Shown here: positions 8,758 to 18,507 of the stretch, piece after piece
Position numbering within the stretch: position 1 is the stretch's first letter
How the letters are laid out: every line of letters starts with the position of its first letter
Assembly (NCBI GenBank): GCA_017307955.1
Contig: JAFKFV010000007.1
Location: 407,462 to 471,461, forward strand
DNA: 64,000 nt
Direction of reading: 5' to 3'
DNA from: Allobosea sp.
Lineage (GTDB): Bacteria > Pseudomonadota > Alphaproteobacteria > Rhizobiales > Kaistiaceae
Translations under genes and position numbers: made by a program
The notes under the pieces: model-generated
Seen by the model: only the letters and a program-made list of their open reading frames with translations
What the model was told of the DNA's origin: nothing
The model's database searches: none

Positions 8758-9714
8758 GTGTCCGAAGCGCACTCCCACGACCTGCCCCCGCATATGCGCC
8801 CCGAGAGGTCCTTCCAGGGTCTCATCCTGGCGCTTCAGCGCTTCTGGGCGGACAAGGGTTGCGTGATCCTGCAGCCCTATGACATGGAGGTCGGCGCCGG
8901 CACGTTTCATCCGGCGACGACCATGCGCGCGCTGGGGCCGAAGCCCTGGAATGCCGCCTATGTGCAGCCCTCGCGGCGGCCGAAGGACGGGCGCTATGGC
9001 GAGAACCCGAACCGCTTCCAGCACTACTACCAGTTCCAGGTCATCCTGAAGCCGAACCCGCCGAATCTGCAGGAACTCTATCTGGAATCGCTGGCGGCGA
9101 TCGGCATCGACATGAGCCTGCACGACATCCGCTTCGTCGAGGACGACTGGGAGAGCCCGACGCTCGGCGCGTGGGGCCTCGGCTGGGAGTGCTGGTGCGA
9201 CGGCATGGAAGTCTCGCAGTTCACCTATTTCCAGCAGGTGGCCGGCATCGAGTGCTTCCCCGTTTCGGGCGAACTGACCTACGGCCTCGAGCGCCTCGCA
9301 ATGTATCTGCAGGGCGTCGACAACGGCTACGAGCTCAATTTCAACGGCCGCGAGGGCGCCGAGAAGGTGACCTATGGCGATGTCTTCAAGCAGGCCGAGG
9401 AGGAATATTCCCGGCACAATTTCGAATATGCCGACACCGAGATGCTGAAGCGGCATTTCGAGGATGCCGAGCGCGAATGCCGGATGCTGCTGGAAGCCGG
9501 CAAGCCGGAGCCCGGCGCCAACGACCAGCGCCAGAAGATGGTGCTGCCGGCCTATGACCAGTGCATCAAGGCGAGCCACCGCTTCAACCTGCTCGACGCG
9601 CGCGGCGTGATCTCGGTCCCCGAGCGGCAGAGCTACATCCTGCGCGTCCGCGAACTCGCCAAGGCCTGCGGCGCCGCCTGGCTCCAGACGGAAGCCGGAG
9701 GGAAGGAGGGCTAG
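8758..9714 (+). CDS. glyQ: Glycyl-tRNA synthetase alpha subunit
   Basis: This 318-aa protein is the catalytic alpha subunit of the bacterial (alpha2beta2) glycyl-tRNA synthetase, which charges tRNA-Gly. It has the characteristic opening [20 protein letters not shown], then [35 protein letters not shown] and the [15 protein letters not shown] block. The GTG at 8758 is the likely start, with GAAGG about eight bases upstream; a later ATG would trim eleven residues. The beta-subunit gene follows after 71 bases, giving a glyQS operon. Confidence 0.97.
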   Translation: MSEAHSHDLPPHMRPERSFQGLILALQRFWADKGCVILQPYDMEVGAGTFHPATTMRALGPKPWNAAYVQPSRRPKDGRYGENPNRFQHYYQFQVILKPNPPNLQELYLESLAAIGIDMSLHDIRFVEDDWESPTLGAWGLGWECWCDGMEVSQFTYFQQVAGIECFPVSGELTYGLERLAMYLQGVDNGYELNFNGREGAEKVTYGDVFKQAEEEYSRHNFEYADTEMLKRHFEDAERECRMLLEAGKPEPGANDQRQKMVLPAYDQCIKASHRFNLLDARGVISVPERQSYILRVRELAKACGAAWLQTEAGGKEG

Positions 9715-9785
9715 CCTCCGTCCTTCCATCCGCTGAACACTTCTCTCGCCATCGCGCGCGATGGCGACAAGACCGGTAGCACCCG

Positions 9786-11882
9786 ATGCCCGAACTTCTG
9801 CTTGAGCTTTTCTCCGAGGAAATTCCGGCGCGCATGCAGCGCAAGGCGGCGGAGGATCTGCAGCGCCTCGTGACCGGCGCGCTCGTCGATGCCGGCCTTC
9901 ACTATGAGGGCGCAAAGGCCTTCGCGACCCCGCGGCGGCTGGCACTCACGGTGACCGGCGTGCCGGCGCGCTCGGCGGCGACGCGCGAAGAACGCAAGGG
10001 CCCGAAGGTCGGCGCGCCGGATGCGGCGATCCAGGGCTTCCTGCGCTCGGCCGGACTTGCCTCGATCGAGGAAGCGCATGTTCATGCCGACCCGAAGAAG
10101 GGCGATTTCTACGTCGCCGTGATCGAGAAGGCCGGACGCGAGACGACCGAGATCCTCGCCGAGGCGATCCCCGCCATCATCCGCTCGTTCCCCTGGCCGA
10201 AATCGATGCATTGGGGCACCGGGCGCCTGCAATGGGTGCGCCCGCTGCAATCGATCCTCTGCACCTTCGGGCCGGAGACCGAGGATCCCGAGATCGTGCG
10301 CTTCGAGGTCGACGGCATTCGTTCCGGCAATGTGACGCGTGGCCACCGTTTCATGGCGCCGGCGCCCTTCGAGGTGCGCCGCTTCGACGACTATGTCGAG
10401 AAGCTGGAAAAGGCCAAAGTCGTGCTCGACGCCGACCGCCGCCGCGACATCATCCTGCACGACGCCCGCGAACGCGCCTTTGCGCTGGGACTGGAACTGG
10501 TGGAGGACGCCGGGCTGCTCGATGAAGTCGCGGGCCTCGTCGAATGGCCGGTGGTGCTGACGGGAACCTTCGAGGAAGAATTCCTCGCCATCCCGCCGGA
10601 GGTGATCCGCGCCACCATTCGTGCCAACCAGAAATGCTTCGTCCTGCGGCAGCCGGGCAGCACGGCGCTCGCCAACCGCTTCATCCTCGTCTCGAACATC
10701 GAGGCGCGTGACGGTGGCGTCGCGATCGCCGCCGGCAATGGCCGCGTCATCCGCGCGCGCCTCTCGGACGCGAAGTTCTTCTACGACACCGATCGCAGGG
10801 CGACGCTGGAAAGCCGGCTGCCGAAATTCGACGCCATCGTCTTCCACGAGAAGCTCGGCACGCAGCGCGAGCGCATCGACCGGATCGTCGCGCTGGCGTC
10901 CGAAATCGCACCGCTGGTCGGCGCCGATGTCGCCAAGGCGCGTGAAGCGGCGGAGCTTGCCAAGCTCGACCTCGTCACCGAGATGGTCGGCGAATTCCCC
11001 GAGCTTCAGGGCCTGATGGGCCGCTATTACGCGACCGCCGAGGGCAAGGACCCGTCGGTCGCGGCGGCGATCGAGGATCATTACAAGCCGCAGGGCCCCT
11101 CCGACCGCGTCCCGACCGATCCGGTCGCCATCGCCGTCGCCCTCGCCGACAAGCTCGATACGCTCGCGGGCTTCTGGGCGATCGACGAGAAGCCGACAGG
11201 CTCGAAGGACCCCTACGCGCTCCGCCGCGCCGCGCTCGGCGTGATCCGGATCGTGCTGGAGAGCGGGTTGCGGCTTCGGTTGCGCGCCCTGATATCGAGC
11301 GGCGGGCGGGTGCTCGGGCGGAATGACGGCGCTTCCGGAGACATCGCGGCCGATCTCGTCTCCTTCTTCCACGAACGCCTCAAGGTCCAGCTTCGCGACT
11401 CGGGCGCCCGGCACGACCTCGTGGACGCGGTCCTCGCCGCCGGGATGGCCGGAGCGGCGCAGGACGACCTCGTCGACATCGTCCGCCGCGTCGAGGCGCT
11501 CGGCGCGTTCCTCGCCACCGAGGACGGGGCGAACCTGCTCGCGGGCTATCGCCGCGCCGCGAATATCCTGAAGGCCGAGGAGAAGGGCGGCGAGCGCTTC
11601 GACGGCGCCATCGACCCGGCGCTCTTCGTCGCGCCCGAGGAGAATGCGCTGGCGGCGGCGCTTGAGCGGGCGCTGGCCGGGGCCGAGAGCGCGGTAGAAC
11701 GCGAGGACTATGCCGTCGCCATGACGGCGCTCGCGGCGCTACGGGCGCCGGTTGATGCGTTCTTCGACAAGGTTCTGGTCAATGCCGACGATCCGGCGGT
11801 GCGCGCCAACCGCCTGCGCATGCTCGCCGCCTTCCGCCAGGCGACGCAGGCCGTCGCGGACTTCTCAAAGGTCGGCGGCTGA
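9786..11882 (+). CDS. glyS: Glycyl-tRNA synthetase beta subunit
   Basis: This 698-aa protein is the beta subunit, which recognises tRNA-Gly and completes the alpha2beta2 enzyme. It opens with [21 protein letters not shown], the family signature, and contains [33 protein letters not shown] with [20 protein letters not shown], and the C-terminal DALR-like anticodon-binding segment ending [12 protein letters not shown]. Full length for the family. It lies directly downstream of glyQ. Confidence 0.97.
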   Translation: MPELLLELFSEEIPARMQRKAAEDLQRLVTGALVDAGLHYEGAKAFATPRRLALTVTGVPARSAATREERKGPKVGAPDAAIQGFLRSAGLASIEEAHVHADPKKGDFYVAVIEKAGRETTEILAEAIPAIIRSFPWPKSMHWGTGRLQWVRPLQSILCTFGPETEDPEIVRFEVDGIRSGNVTRGHRFMAPAPFEVRRFDDYVEKLEKAKVVLDADRRRDIILHDARERAFALGLELVEDAGLLDEVAGLVEWPVVLTGTFEEEFLAIPPEVIRATIRANQKCFVLRQPGSTALANRFILVSNIEARDGGVAIAAGNGRVIRARLSDAKFFYDTDRRATLESRLPKFDAIVFHEKLGTQRERIDRIVALASEIAPLVGADVAKAREAAELAKLDLVTEMVGEFPELQGLMGRYYATAEGKDPSVAAAIEDHYKPQGPSDRVPTDPVAIAVALADKLDTLAGFWAIDEKPTGSKDPYALRRAALGVIRIVLESGLRLRLRALISSGGRVLGRNDGASGDIAADLVSFFHERLKVQLRDSGARHDLVDAVLAAGMAGAAQDDLVDIVRRVEALGAFLATEDGANLLAGYRRAANILKAEEKGGERFDGAIDPALFVAPEENALAAALERALAGAESAVEREDYAVAMTALAALRAPVDAFFDKVLVNADDPAVRANRLRMLAAFRQATQAVADFSKVGG

Positions 11883-11985
11883 GTGCAACGACAGGCAGCG
11901 AGTCTCGATCAACGAGGCTCGCTCGATATCGCGTCCGGTGCGTGATGCCCGGACCTTCCCCCGGCATCAACGAATGGCTTGATGA

Positions 11986-12168
11986 TCAGTCGCGGCGCGC
12001 GGGGCGGTAGATGCCCGTGACGGGATCCTGCACCAGCGTTGGGATGGCACGGCCGGACCGGTCGGTGTTCCGCACGCGGATGGGGGCCTCGGCGCGCTGG
12101 CGAGCGAGCGCGCGTGCCGCAACGACGCAGAGGGCGCCGATCAGAGCGATGAAGACGAGTTGCGGCAT
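11986..12168 (-). CDS. Small single-pass membrane protein, unknown function
   Basis: This 60-aa protein begins with a hydrophobic helix (PQLVFIALIGALCVVAARAL) followed by a basic, soluble tail containing IRVRNTDRSGRAIPTLVQDP. A strong AGGAAAGG ribosome-binding site sits six bases before the ATG at 12168, which is the best evidence that it is translated. The tail looks ordered and conserved rather than random, with a Gly/Arg-rich turn. It lies between glyS (convergent) and an S49 peptidase on the same strand 92 bases upstream, so the two may be co-transcribed. I know no named family for it. Confidence 0.7.
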   Translation of the reverse strand: MPQLVFIALIGALCVVAARALARQRAEAPIRVRNTDRSGRAIPTLVQDPVTGIYRPARRD

Positions 12169-12260
12169 GTGACCTTTCCTTCACGGACCGGCTCAGGCGG
12201 TGGAGCACCGCGAAAGCCCAGCATGACTCTTTCCGCAGCGCACCGCAACCGGCGCGCCAA

Positions 12261-13139
12261 TCAAAGCCCGAAGCGGTTCCAGAGCGCCCGCTCCTCGACC
12301 GCGCCAAGCGCCTCCCCGGCAAGCTCGGCCATGAATGCGCCCGAAACGGGGCGCGCCGCGCCGGCGCCGCGGCCGCCGCCGAAGCGGCCGAGCCATCCGC
12401 GCTTGCCCTCGATCGGCTGCAGGCGCACATCCTCGCCGAAACGGCCGCGGAGATAGGCTCTGAGTTCCCCAACCTCGTCGACGAGTCCAAGTTCCACGCC
12501 GCGGGCGCCGGACCAGAAGGCGCCTGAAAAGAGCGTCGGATCATCGGCAAGCTTCGCGCCGCGCCGGCTCTGCACCAGGGCGATGAACATGTCGTGCACG
12601 TCGCGCTGCAGCGACTTGAGATGCGCGACGTCGCTGTCGCGCTCGGGCTGGAACGGGTCGAGCATCGCCTTGTTCTCGCCGGCGGTGTGCACGCGCCGCT
12701 CGATGCCGAGCTTCTCGATCAGCCCGGTGAAGCCGAAGCCGGCCGAAACGACGCCGATCGAGCCGACGACGGAACTCGGATCGACGAGGATGTGATCGCC
12801 GGCGAGCGCGATCATGTAGCCGCCCGACGCGGCAACGTCCTCGACCGCAATGATGACCTCCTGGCCATTCTCCTCGGCGAGCGCGCGGATGCGCTTGTAA
12901 ACGAGATGCGACTGCACCGGCGCGCCGCCCGGCGAATTCACCACGATGGCCACCGCCGGCGCCTTCTTCATCGCGAAGGCACGCTTGAGCTGCGGCGCGA
13001 CGGAAGCGAGCGAGATGCCCTGCCGCAGCGGCGAGACCTGCCCGATGACGCCCGAAAGGCGGACCACCGGCACGACGACCTCTTCCTTGCGGAAGCGGGC
13101 CGGCAGCAGGCGGCGGAGGGAATCGGGCAGGAACGACAC
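12261..13139 (-). CDS. S49-family signal peptide peptidase-like serine protease (SppA/SohB type)
   Basis: This 292-aa protease has the S49 fold: VVRLSGVIG, IVVNSPGGAPVQS, then the catalytic Ser in VAASGGYMIALAGD (S105) and the general-base Lys in AGENKAMLDPF (K157), with VGSIGVV between them. SppA/SohB enzymes cleave cleaved signal peptides or membrane proteins with a Ser-Lys dyad. The single protease domain (not duplicated as in long SppA) fits the SohB-length group. There is no strong transmembrane segment at the N-terminus, only a short basic start. The gene follows the tRNA methyltransferase-like gene by 30 bases on the same strand. Confidence 0.9.
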   Translation of the reverse strand: MSFLPDSLRRLLPARFRKEEVVVPVVRLSGVIGQVSPLRQGISLASVAPQLKRAFAMKKAPAVAIVVNSPGGAPVQSHLVYKRIRALAEENGQEVIIAVEDVAASGGYMIALAGDHILVDPSSVVGSIGVVSAGFGFTGLIEKLGIERRVHTAGENKAMLDPFQPERDSDVAHLKSLQRDVHDMFIALVQSRRGAKLADDPTLFSGAFWSGARGVELGLVDEVGELRAYLRGRFGEDVRLQPIEGKRGWLGRFGGGRGAGAARPVSGAFMAELAGEALGAVEERALWNRFGL

Positions 13140-13169
13140 GGCTGGACCTCGTCGGATGGAAGGGAGCGC

Positions 13170-13970
13170 TCAGGGATCGAAGCCGAGCCTTCGCCATGAC
13201 ATATGGACATCGGCGAGCGAAGCGCCATCCCCGAGCAATGCGCGCGCTGCCGGCGAGAAGGCATTCCCCTCCCCTTCGTGCAGCACGAAGCCCGGCAGCA
13301 GCGTGACCGGCGCCCGGCTTCCCTTGACGCCGCGCGCCAGCACGCGGATCGCGGCCTCGTCGGCCCTCGCATGGACGGGCAGGATGGCGACGCCGCCGAA
13401 TCGCCGCGCCACGGAGGCGAGGAGATCGCCGAGCCGCGCCGCCGGCAGGATCACCGCCAGCGAGCCGCCACCCGCGAGGAGCGCCGCCGCCGCGCGAAAC
13501 CAGCCATCGAGGCCGCCCGCATCGAGGACATGCGCCCTGGCCCGCGCGCTGTCGGGCGAAGCGCGCACGCTGCCCTCGTCATGGAAGGGCGGATTCATCA
13601 ACACGCCGTCGAAGCGATCCGCGCCGAGCCCGGCAGCCTCGCGCTTTGCGGCATCGAGAATGTCGACTTCCGCGAAGGAGAGCCGGCCGGCAAAGCCGAT
13701 ATTTTCCGGAAGCGCCGCCGCCTCGCGCGCGAGCGCGACGAGGTCCGGCTCGCGCTCGGCCAGCGTGACGCGCGTGGCCTCGGCGCGCGCGGCGAGGCAG
13801 AAACCGGCGACGCCCGCGCCGGCGCCAAGATCGACGACCGCTCCCACTGTCCGCTGCCCGAAGGCCGCCGCCAGCAGCACGGCGTCGAGACCGGAACGAT
13901 GATGCCCCGCGCGCGGCTGCAGCGCCGTGACCCGCCCGCCGAGAAAGGCGTCGCGGCTCGCCTCCGTCAT
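13170..13970 (-). CDS. tRNA1(Val) adenine-N6 methyltransferase-like protein (TrmN6 family)
   Basis: This 266-aa class I SAM-dependent methyltransferase shows the SAM-binding loop DLGAGAG (47-53), an acidic strand end (LAEREPD), and the catalytic NPPF motif (126-129), which marks N6-adenine or N5-glutamine methylation. The N-terminal RAGHHRSGLDAVLLAA block is typical of YfiC/TrmN6 proteins, which modify A37 of tRNA1(Val) in E. coli. Substrate specificity in alphaproteobacteria is inferred. Its start codon overlaps the stop of the DUF2007 gene by four bases (13967-13970), indicating translational coupling. Confidence 0.87.
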   Translation of the reverse strand: MTEASRDAFLGGRVTALQPRAGHHRSGLDAVLLAAAFGQRTVGAVVDLGAGAGVAGFCLAARAEATRVTLAEREPDLVALAREAAALPENIGFAGRLSFAEVDILDAAKREAAGLGADRFDGVLMNPPFHDEGSVRASPDSARARAHVLDAGGLDGWFRAAAALLAGGGSLAVILPAARLGDLLASVARRFGGVAILPVHARADEAAIRVLARGVKGSRAPVTLLPGFVLHEGEGNAFSPAARALLGDGASLADVHMSWRRLGFDP

Positions 13971-14206
13971 CCGCGATCGCGGCCCTTCGGCCTCAGTTCA
14001 TCGCCGATGCCGGCATCGGTCATCAGCCTGCGCGCTTCATCGAACGAGTCGGCATCGACAAGGATGCGGCGCGGCAGCACGCCGAGCGATCCTTCGATGA
14101 CGCTCATGTTCTGGTCGGCGAGGAGATAGACGATGCCAGCCTCCTTCAGCAGCGATTCCGCGAAGGAGATGAGGACCATGTCATTGGTCCGGATCAGTTC
14201 TTCCAT
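13967..14206 (-). CDS. DUF2007-family small protein
   Basis: This 79-aa protein matches the DUF2007 pattern: MEELIRTNDMVLISFAESLL followed by AGIVYLLADQNMSVIEGSLG and RRILVDADSFDEARRLM. The family resembles a small regulatory or ferredoxin-like signalling domain and has no proven function. The ATG at 14206 is favoured because it begins the conserved block; the open frame extends further upstream without similarity. It is translationally coupled to the TrmN6-like gene and diverges from the polyprenyl synthase gene. Confidence 0.88.
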   Translation of the reverse strand: MEELIRTNDMVLISFAESLLKEAGIVYLLADQNMSVIEGSLGVLPRRILVDADSFDEARRLMTDAGIGDELRPKGRDRG

Positions 14207-14339
14207 GATGCTCCGGCGCCGTCGCGACGCGTCCGCGAGCCCTGATCGCTCCGGTTCCGTCCGTCTTCCAAGCCTAGGATGGCACCCGCCCACTGGCAAC
14301 CTCGCCACCCCCGGCGACGGGCCTGAGCCATCCTGTCAC

Positions 14340-14368
14340 TTGTTCGACGCGACCCTCGACCCTATTGT
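14340..14368 (+). promoter_or_regulatory. Probable sigma-70 promoter of the polyprenyl synthase gene
   Basis: TTGTTC (14340-14345) and TATTGT (14363-14368) are spaced by exactly 17 bases and end 32 bases before the GTG start. The expected transcript would begin near 14375 and carry the CGGGAG ribosome-binding site. The position supports the GTG start. Confidence 0.5.
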
Positions 14369-14400
14369 CGCCGCAAGAACGCTAATCCGGGAGCGAGCCT

Positions 14401-15420
14401 GTGGGTCTGGTCATTCCGCTCGAGGACAACAAGAAGAAGGCCTCGGCCAGCATCGAGCCCCTGCTCGACCTCGTCGCAGCCGACATGCAGCGCGTCAACG
14501 AGCTCATCCTCTCGAAGGCCGGCTCCGACGTCGCGATGATTCCCGAAGTCGCCAACCACCTGATCTCGTCGGGCGGCAAGCGGCTGCGACCGATGCTGAC
14601 TCTCGCCGCCGCGCGGCTGTGCGGCTATCGCGGCGACGGCCATGTGAAGCTCGCGGCGAGCGTCGAGTTCATGCATACGGCGACGCTGCTGCATGACGAC
14701 GTCGTCGACGAAAGCGACATGCGCCGTGGCAAGCTCGCGGCGCGCATGCTCTGGGGCAACCAGGCGAGCGTGCTGGTCGGCGATTTCCTGCTCGGCCAGG
14801 CCTTCCGCATGATGGTCGATGTCGGCTCGCTCGACGCGCTCGACGTGCTCTCGACCGCGGCGACGGTGATCGCCGAGGGCGAGGTGATGCAGCTTTCCGT
14901 CGCCAAGAACATGGCGACCACCGAGGACGAGTATCTCGCGGTGATCCGGGCCAAGACGGCGGCGCTGTTCTCGGCGGCGGCCGAGGTCGGGCCGATCATA
15001 GCCGGCGGCGACCGCGGCGGCCGGGCGGCGTTCCGCTCCTACGGCACCAATCTCGGCCTCGCCTTCCAGCTCATCGACGATGCGCTCGATTACGGCGGCT
15101 CCTCGGCCGATCTCGGCAAGCAGGTCGGCGACGATTTCCGCGAGGGCAAGATCACGCTTCCCGTGGTGCTCGCCTTCCGCCGCGGCTCCGAGGCCGAGCG
15201 CGGCTTCTGGCGCCGCGTTCTCGAGAAGGGCGAAATCGCGGATGGCGACCTCGACCGCGCCATCGCCCTGCTGCGCAGCCATCATGCGATCGAGGACACG
15301 GTCGAGCGCGCCCGCCACTACGGCTCGGTCGCGCGGGATGCGCTCGGCGCCTTCCCCGACAGCCCGCATCGCAGCGCCCTCGTCGAAGTCATCGACTTCT
15401 GCATCGAGCGCGCCCACTAA
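14401..15420 (+). CDS. All-trans polyprenyl diphosphate synthase (octa-/decaprenyl type)
   Basis: This 339-aa isoprenyl chain-elongating enzyme makes the long side chain of ubiquinone from farnesyl-type primers and IPP. It carries GGKRLRP (58-64), the first Asp-rich motif DDVVD (99-103, in HDDVVDESDMRRG) and the second DDALD (226-230, in QLIDDALDYGG), which bind Mg-diphosphate. Small residues before the first motif (MHTATLL) fit a long-chain product; the chain length cannot be fixed by eye, though alphaproteobacteria usually make Q-10. GTG at 14401 is supported by GGGAG upstream and a well-placed promoter. A TPR gene and ispE follow on the same strand. Confidence 0.93.
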   Translation: MGLVIPLEDNKKKASASIEPLLDLVAADMQRVNELILSKAGSDVAMIPEVANHLISSGGKRLRPMLTLAAARLCGYRGDGHVKLAASVEFMHTATLLHDDVVDESDMRRGKLAARMLWGNQASVLVGDFLLGQAFRMMVDVGSLDALDVLSTAATVIAEGEVMQLSVAKNMATTEDEYLAVIRAKTAALFSAAAEVGPIIAGGDRGGRAAFRSYGTNLGLAFQLIDDALDYGGSSADLGKQVGDDFREGKITLPVVLAFRRGSEAERGFWRRVLEKGEIADGDLDRAIALLRSHHAIEDTVERARHYGSVARDALGAFPDSPHRSALVEVIDFCIERAH

Positions 15421-15516
15421 CGCCGGTCGCCCTTGCTTGCCGCATGGCCGCAAAACAGCCATGCTTGCGGCAGAAGCTCGACCGTATCGGTCTCGTCTGA
15501 ACCCACGGTGCACTGC

Positions 15517-17472
15517 ATGACGACCTTGAGCGCCCGCCGCCTTCGCCAAGCGGCGGCCTGCCTCGCACTTCTGACGCTCGCCGCCGCCCCGGCGCGGGCC
15601 GAGAAGACGATCGCCGACTACCTCCCCGAGGATGCCGCCACGACGCTGGCGGGCAGCTATCTCGCGGCGCTCAGCGCCGTCCGCACCTCCGACATCGACG
15701 CCGCGACCGTCTTTTTCGAGGACGCGCTGGCGCAGGACCCGGACAATGCCGTCCTGCTCGACCGGACCTTCAGCATGCTGCTGGTCGCCGGAAAGGTCGC
15801 GGACGCGCTGCCGATCGCCGAGCGGCTCACGGTCGCGAAAGACAGCAACCGCATGGCGCAGATCGTCCTCGGCATCGAGGCGCTGAAGCGCAAGGATTAC
15901 AAGGAAAGCGCCGAACGCCTCGACAAGGGCGACCGCGGCACGCTTGCCAATGTCACGGCGAGCCTCCTCGCCGCCTGGGCCGCGCAGGGTCAGGGACAGA
16001 CCGACGCCGCGCTCAAGATCGTCGACACGATGCAGGGGCCGGAATGGTACGGCACCTTCAAGAACTTCAACATGGCGCTGATCGCCGACATGGCGGGCCG
16101 TCATGACGAGGCGCTGGCCACGATCGCCAAGGCCTACAAGGACGACAGCGGCTCGATGCGCATCGTCGAAGCCTATGCCCGCATGCTCGCCCGTGCCGGC
16201 AAGAAGGACGAGGCGCTGAAGGCGCTGGAAAACTTCCTCAAGGGCGGCCCGCTTCAGCCCCTCGCCCAGCGCCTCGCCGACGAGATCAAGGCCGGCAAGG
16301 TGCCGGCGCCGCTCGTCACCACCGTCCAGCAGGGCGCGGCCGAGGTGCTCTATGGCATCGGCTCGGCGCTCAGCACCGAGAAGGGCGGCGACGAACTCGG
16401 CGTCGTCTATCTGCAGCTGGCCCGTTATCTCGATCCGAAGTCGGATCTGATGATCATGGCGCTCGGCGACGTCCTGCAGGGCTCGCAGCAGTTCGAGCGC
16501 TCGACCGCCGTCTTCCAGCAGGTACCGAAGAGCTCGGCGCTCTACCGGGCCGCGGAGATGCAGATCGCCGTCAATCTCGACGCGCTGCAGCGGACCGACG
16601 ACGCCATCCGTCATCTGAAGCGCCTCGTCGCCGCCAATCCGAAGGATTTCGAGGCGCTGACCAGCCTCGGCACCATCTATCGCGGCAACAAGCGCTATTT
16701 GGAATCGGCCGACATGTACACGAAGGCGCTGGCCGCCATCGAGCCGTCGGACCCCCGCAACTGGCTGCTCTATTACTATCGCGGCATCGCCTTCGAGCGG
16801 GCCGGCGACTGGCCGAAGGCCGAGGCCGATCTCGAAGAGGCGCTCAAGCTCTCGCCTAATGAGCCGCAGGTGCTCAACTATCTCGGCTATAGCTGGATCG
16901 ACAAGTCGGTCAATCTCGACCGCGCCATGGCCATGATCAAGAAGGCGGTCGAGCTGAAGCCGGACGACGGCTACATCGTCGACAGCCTCGGCTGGGCCTA
17001 TTACCGCACCGGCCGCTATGACGAGGCGGTCGCGCAGCTCGAGCGTGCCATCACGCTGAAGCCGGACGACGCCACCATCAACGATCACCTCGGCGACGCC
17101 TACTGGAAGGTGGGTCGCAAGCTCGAGGCGACCTTCCAGTGGTCGCATGCCCGCGACATGGATCCGGAGCCCGAGGCCAAGGAGCGCATCCTCGCCAAGC
17201 TGGCGCATGGTCTGGACAAGGTCGAGGAAAGCCGCGTGGCCTCGACCACCGGCAACACCGTGACCGACGCCACGATGTCGGGCGACGCGCCGTCGACGCC
17301 GGAATCGGTGACCGTCGTCGAGGGCGACAGTCTCTGGAAGATCGCCGAGCGCGTCTACGGCAACGGCGAGCTCTACATGAAGCTCATCGAGGCCAATCGC
17401 GGCAAGCTGCGCAATCCGAACCGGCTGATCCCCGGCTTCGTGATCGAGGTTCCGAAGATCACGGCGCCGTAG
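15517..17472 (+). CDS. Exported TPR-repeat protein with C-terminal LysM domain
   Basis: This 651-aa protein has a signal peptide ending near ARA-E (residue 28), then many TPR-like helical pairs, clearest in the C-terminal half (PNEPQVLNYLGYSWIDKS, DGYIVDSLGWAYYRTGRYDEAV, DATINDHLGDAYWKVGR). A LysM domain closes it at about 598-651 (VVEGDSLWKIAERVYG, LYMKLIEANRG, RLIPGFVIEVP). TPR arrays scaffold protein complexes and LysM binds peptidoglycan or chitin-like glycans, so a periplasmic, wall-associated scaffold is inferred. The ATG at 15517 is chosen for the signal peptide. It lies between two isoprenoid genes, with ispE 15 bases downstream, but a functional link is not evident. Confidence 0.88.
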   Translation: MTTLSARRLRQAAACLALLTLAAAPARAEKTIADYLPEDAATTLAGSYLAALSAVRTSDIDAATVFFEDALAQDPDNAVLLDRTFSMLLVAGKVADALPIAERLTVAKDSNRMAQIVLGIEALKRKDYKESAERLDKGDRGTLANVTASLLAAWAAQGQGQTDAALKIVDTMQGPEWYGTFKNFNMALIADMAGRHDEALATIAKAYKDDSGSMRIVEAYARMLARAGKKDEALKALENFLKGGPLQPLAQRLADEIKAGKVPAPLVTTVQQGAAEVLYGIGSALSTEKGGDELGVVYLQLARYLDPKSDLMIMALGDVLQGSQQFERSTAVFQQVPKSSALYRAAEMQIAVNLDALQRTDDAIRHLKRLVAANPKDFEALTSLGTIYRGNKRYLESADMYTKALAAIEPSDPRNWLLYYYRGIAFERAGDWPKAEADLEEALKLSPNEPQVLNYLGYSWIDKSVNLDRAMAMIKKAVELKPDDGYIVDSLGWAYYRTGRYDEAVAQLERAITLKPDDATINDHLGDAYWKVGRKLEATFQWSHARDMDPEPEAKERILAKLAHGLDKVEESRVASTTGNTVTDATMSGDAPSTPESVTVVEGDSLWKIAERVYGNGELYMKLIEANRGKLRNPNRLIPGFVIEVPKITAP

Positions 17473-17487
17473 CGCGGCGCCTTTTCC

Positions 17488-18396
17488 GTGGCATCGCTTC
17501 CGCTCGCGCGCGTCCTGGCGCCGGCCAAAGTCAATCTGGCGCTCCATGTCGTTGGCCGCCGGCTCGACGGCTATCACAGCCTGGACAGCCTCGTCGTGTT
17601 CGCGGATCTCGGCGATCTGGTCGAGGCACTCCCGGCTGATGCCGACGCGCCTCCGCTCACGATCGAAGGTCCTTTCGCGGCCGGTCTCGCTGCCGATTCC
17701 GACAATCTTGTGCTGCGGGCCGCGATGATTTTCGCCGCCCATTATCCCGGCGCCGCGATTCCTCCGCTGCGGCTCGAGAAGCGACTGCCGCTCGCCTCCG
17801 GCATCGGCGGCGGCTCGGCGGATGGCGCGGCGACGCTCCGCCTGCTGGCTGCGCTGAACGGGATCCGCGACGAAGCCGGCCTCGCCGCCTGCGCGCTCAA
17901 GCTCGGTGCCGACGGGCCGATGTGCCTCGTCAGCCGGCCGCTCCGGGCACGCGGCATCGGCGAAGCGATCGATGCCTGGGACGGGCTGCCGGACGTCCAT
18001 ATGGTCCTCGCCAATCCCGGCATCGGTGTCTCGACCCCGGCCGTCTTCCGCCGGCTCGAGCGTGTCGACAATCCGCCGCTGCCGGACTCCCTCCCCGCGT
18101 TCCGCGATGCAGCGGCTCTCGCCGGCTTTCTGGCCAGCGAGACCCGCAACGACCTTGCCGGTCCGGCGCGGCTGGAAGCCCCGGTGATCGCGACGGTGGA
18201 GGATCGGCTCATGGGCAGCGCCGGATGCCTCTTCGCCCGCATGTCGGGTTCGGGGGCGACCGTGTTCGGCCTCTTCGCCGATCGCGCAGCGGCGGAGCGC
18301 GCAGCAGCGGCGCTTTCGCAGGAGCATCCCTCATGGTGGGTGCGCTATGCCGCCTTGGCCGGGTCCGGGATCGGCGCGGTGTCGCGGGCGGGCTGA
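17488..18396 (+). CDS. ispE: 4-diphosphocytidyl-2-C-methyl-D-erythritol kinase
   Basis: This 302-aa GHMP kinase phosphorylates CDP-methylerythritol in the MEP isoprenoid pathway. It has the N-terminal APAKVNLALHVVGRRLDGYH (catalytic Lys near 14), the ATP-binding glycine loop PLASGIGGGSADGAA (101-115), GADGPMCL (usually GADVPxCL), and the C-terminal ARMSGSGATVFGLF. The family length is about 280-300 residues. GTG at 17488 is the start, 15 bases after the TPR-LysM gene. ispH, the last enzyme of the pathway, lies at 53 kb in the same window. Confidence 0.95.
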   Translation: MASLPLARVLAPAKVNLALHVVGRRLDGYHSLDSLVVFADLGDLVEALPADADAPPLTIEGPFAAGLAADSDNLVLRAAMIFAAHYPGAAIPPLRLEKRLPLASGIGGGSADGAATLRLLAALNGIRDEAGLAACALKLGADGPMCLVSRPLRARGIGEAIDAWDGLPDVHMVLANPGIGVSTPAVFRRLERVDNPPLPDSLPAFRDAAALAGFLASETRNDLAGPARLEAPVIATVEDRLMGSAGCLFARMSGSGATVFGLFADRAAAERAAAALSQEHPSWWVRYAALAGSGIGAVSRAG

Positions 18397-18507
18397 AACC
18401 GTGCGACACTGCGCGGACCGTCCGCCTGCGCCAGATCAAGGCCGGCCGGCGGACGATGCGCCAGCCTGGCGCCGACGACAGCCGAGCCCTCATCCTCAGG
18501 AACTGCC

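Noticed and set aside
14362..18327. Open reading frame of about 1320 codons on the minus strand
   Set aside because: It lies antisense to the polyprenyl synthase, TPR-LysM and ispE genes, all of which have clear family motifs. Its composition is Arg/His/Asp/Gly-rich, as expected for a GC-rich shadow frame.
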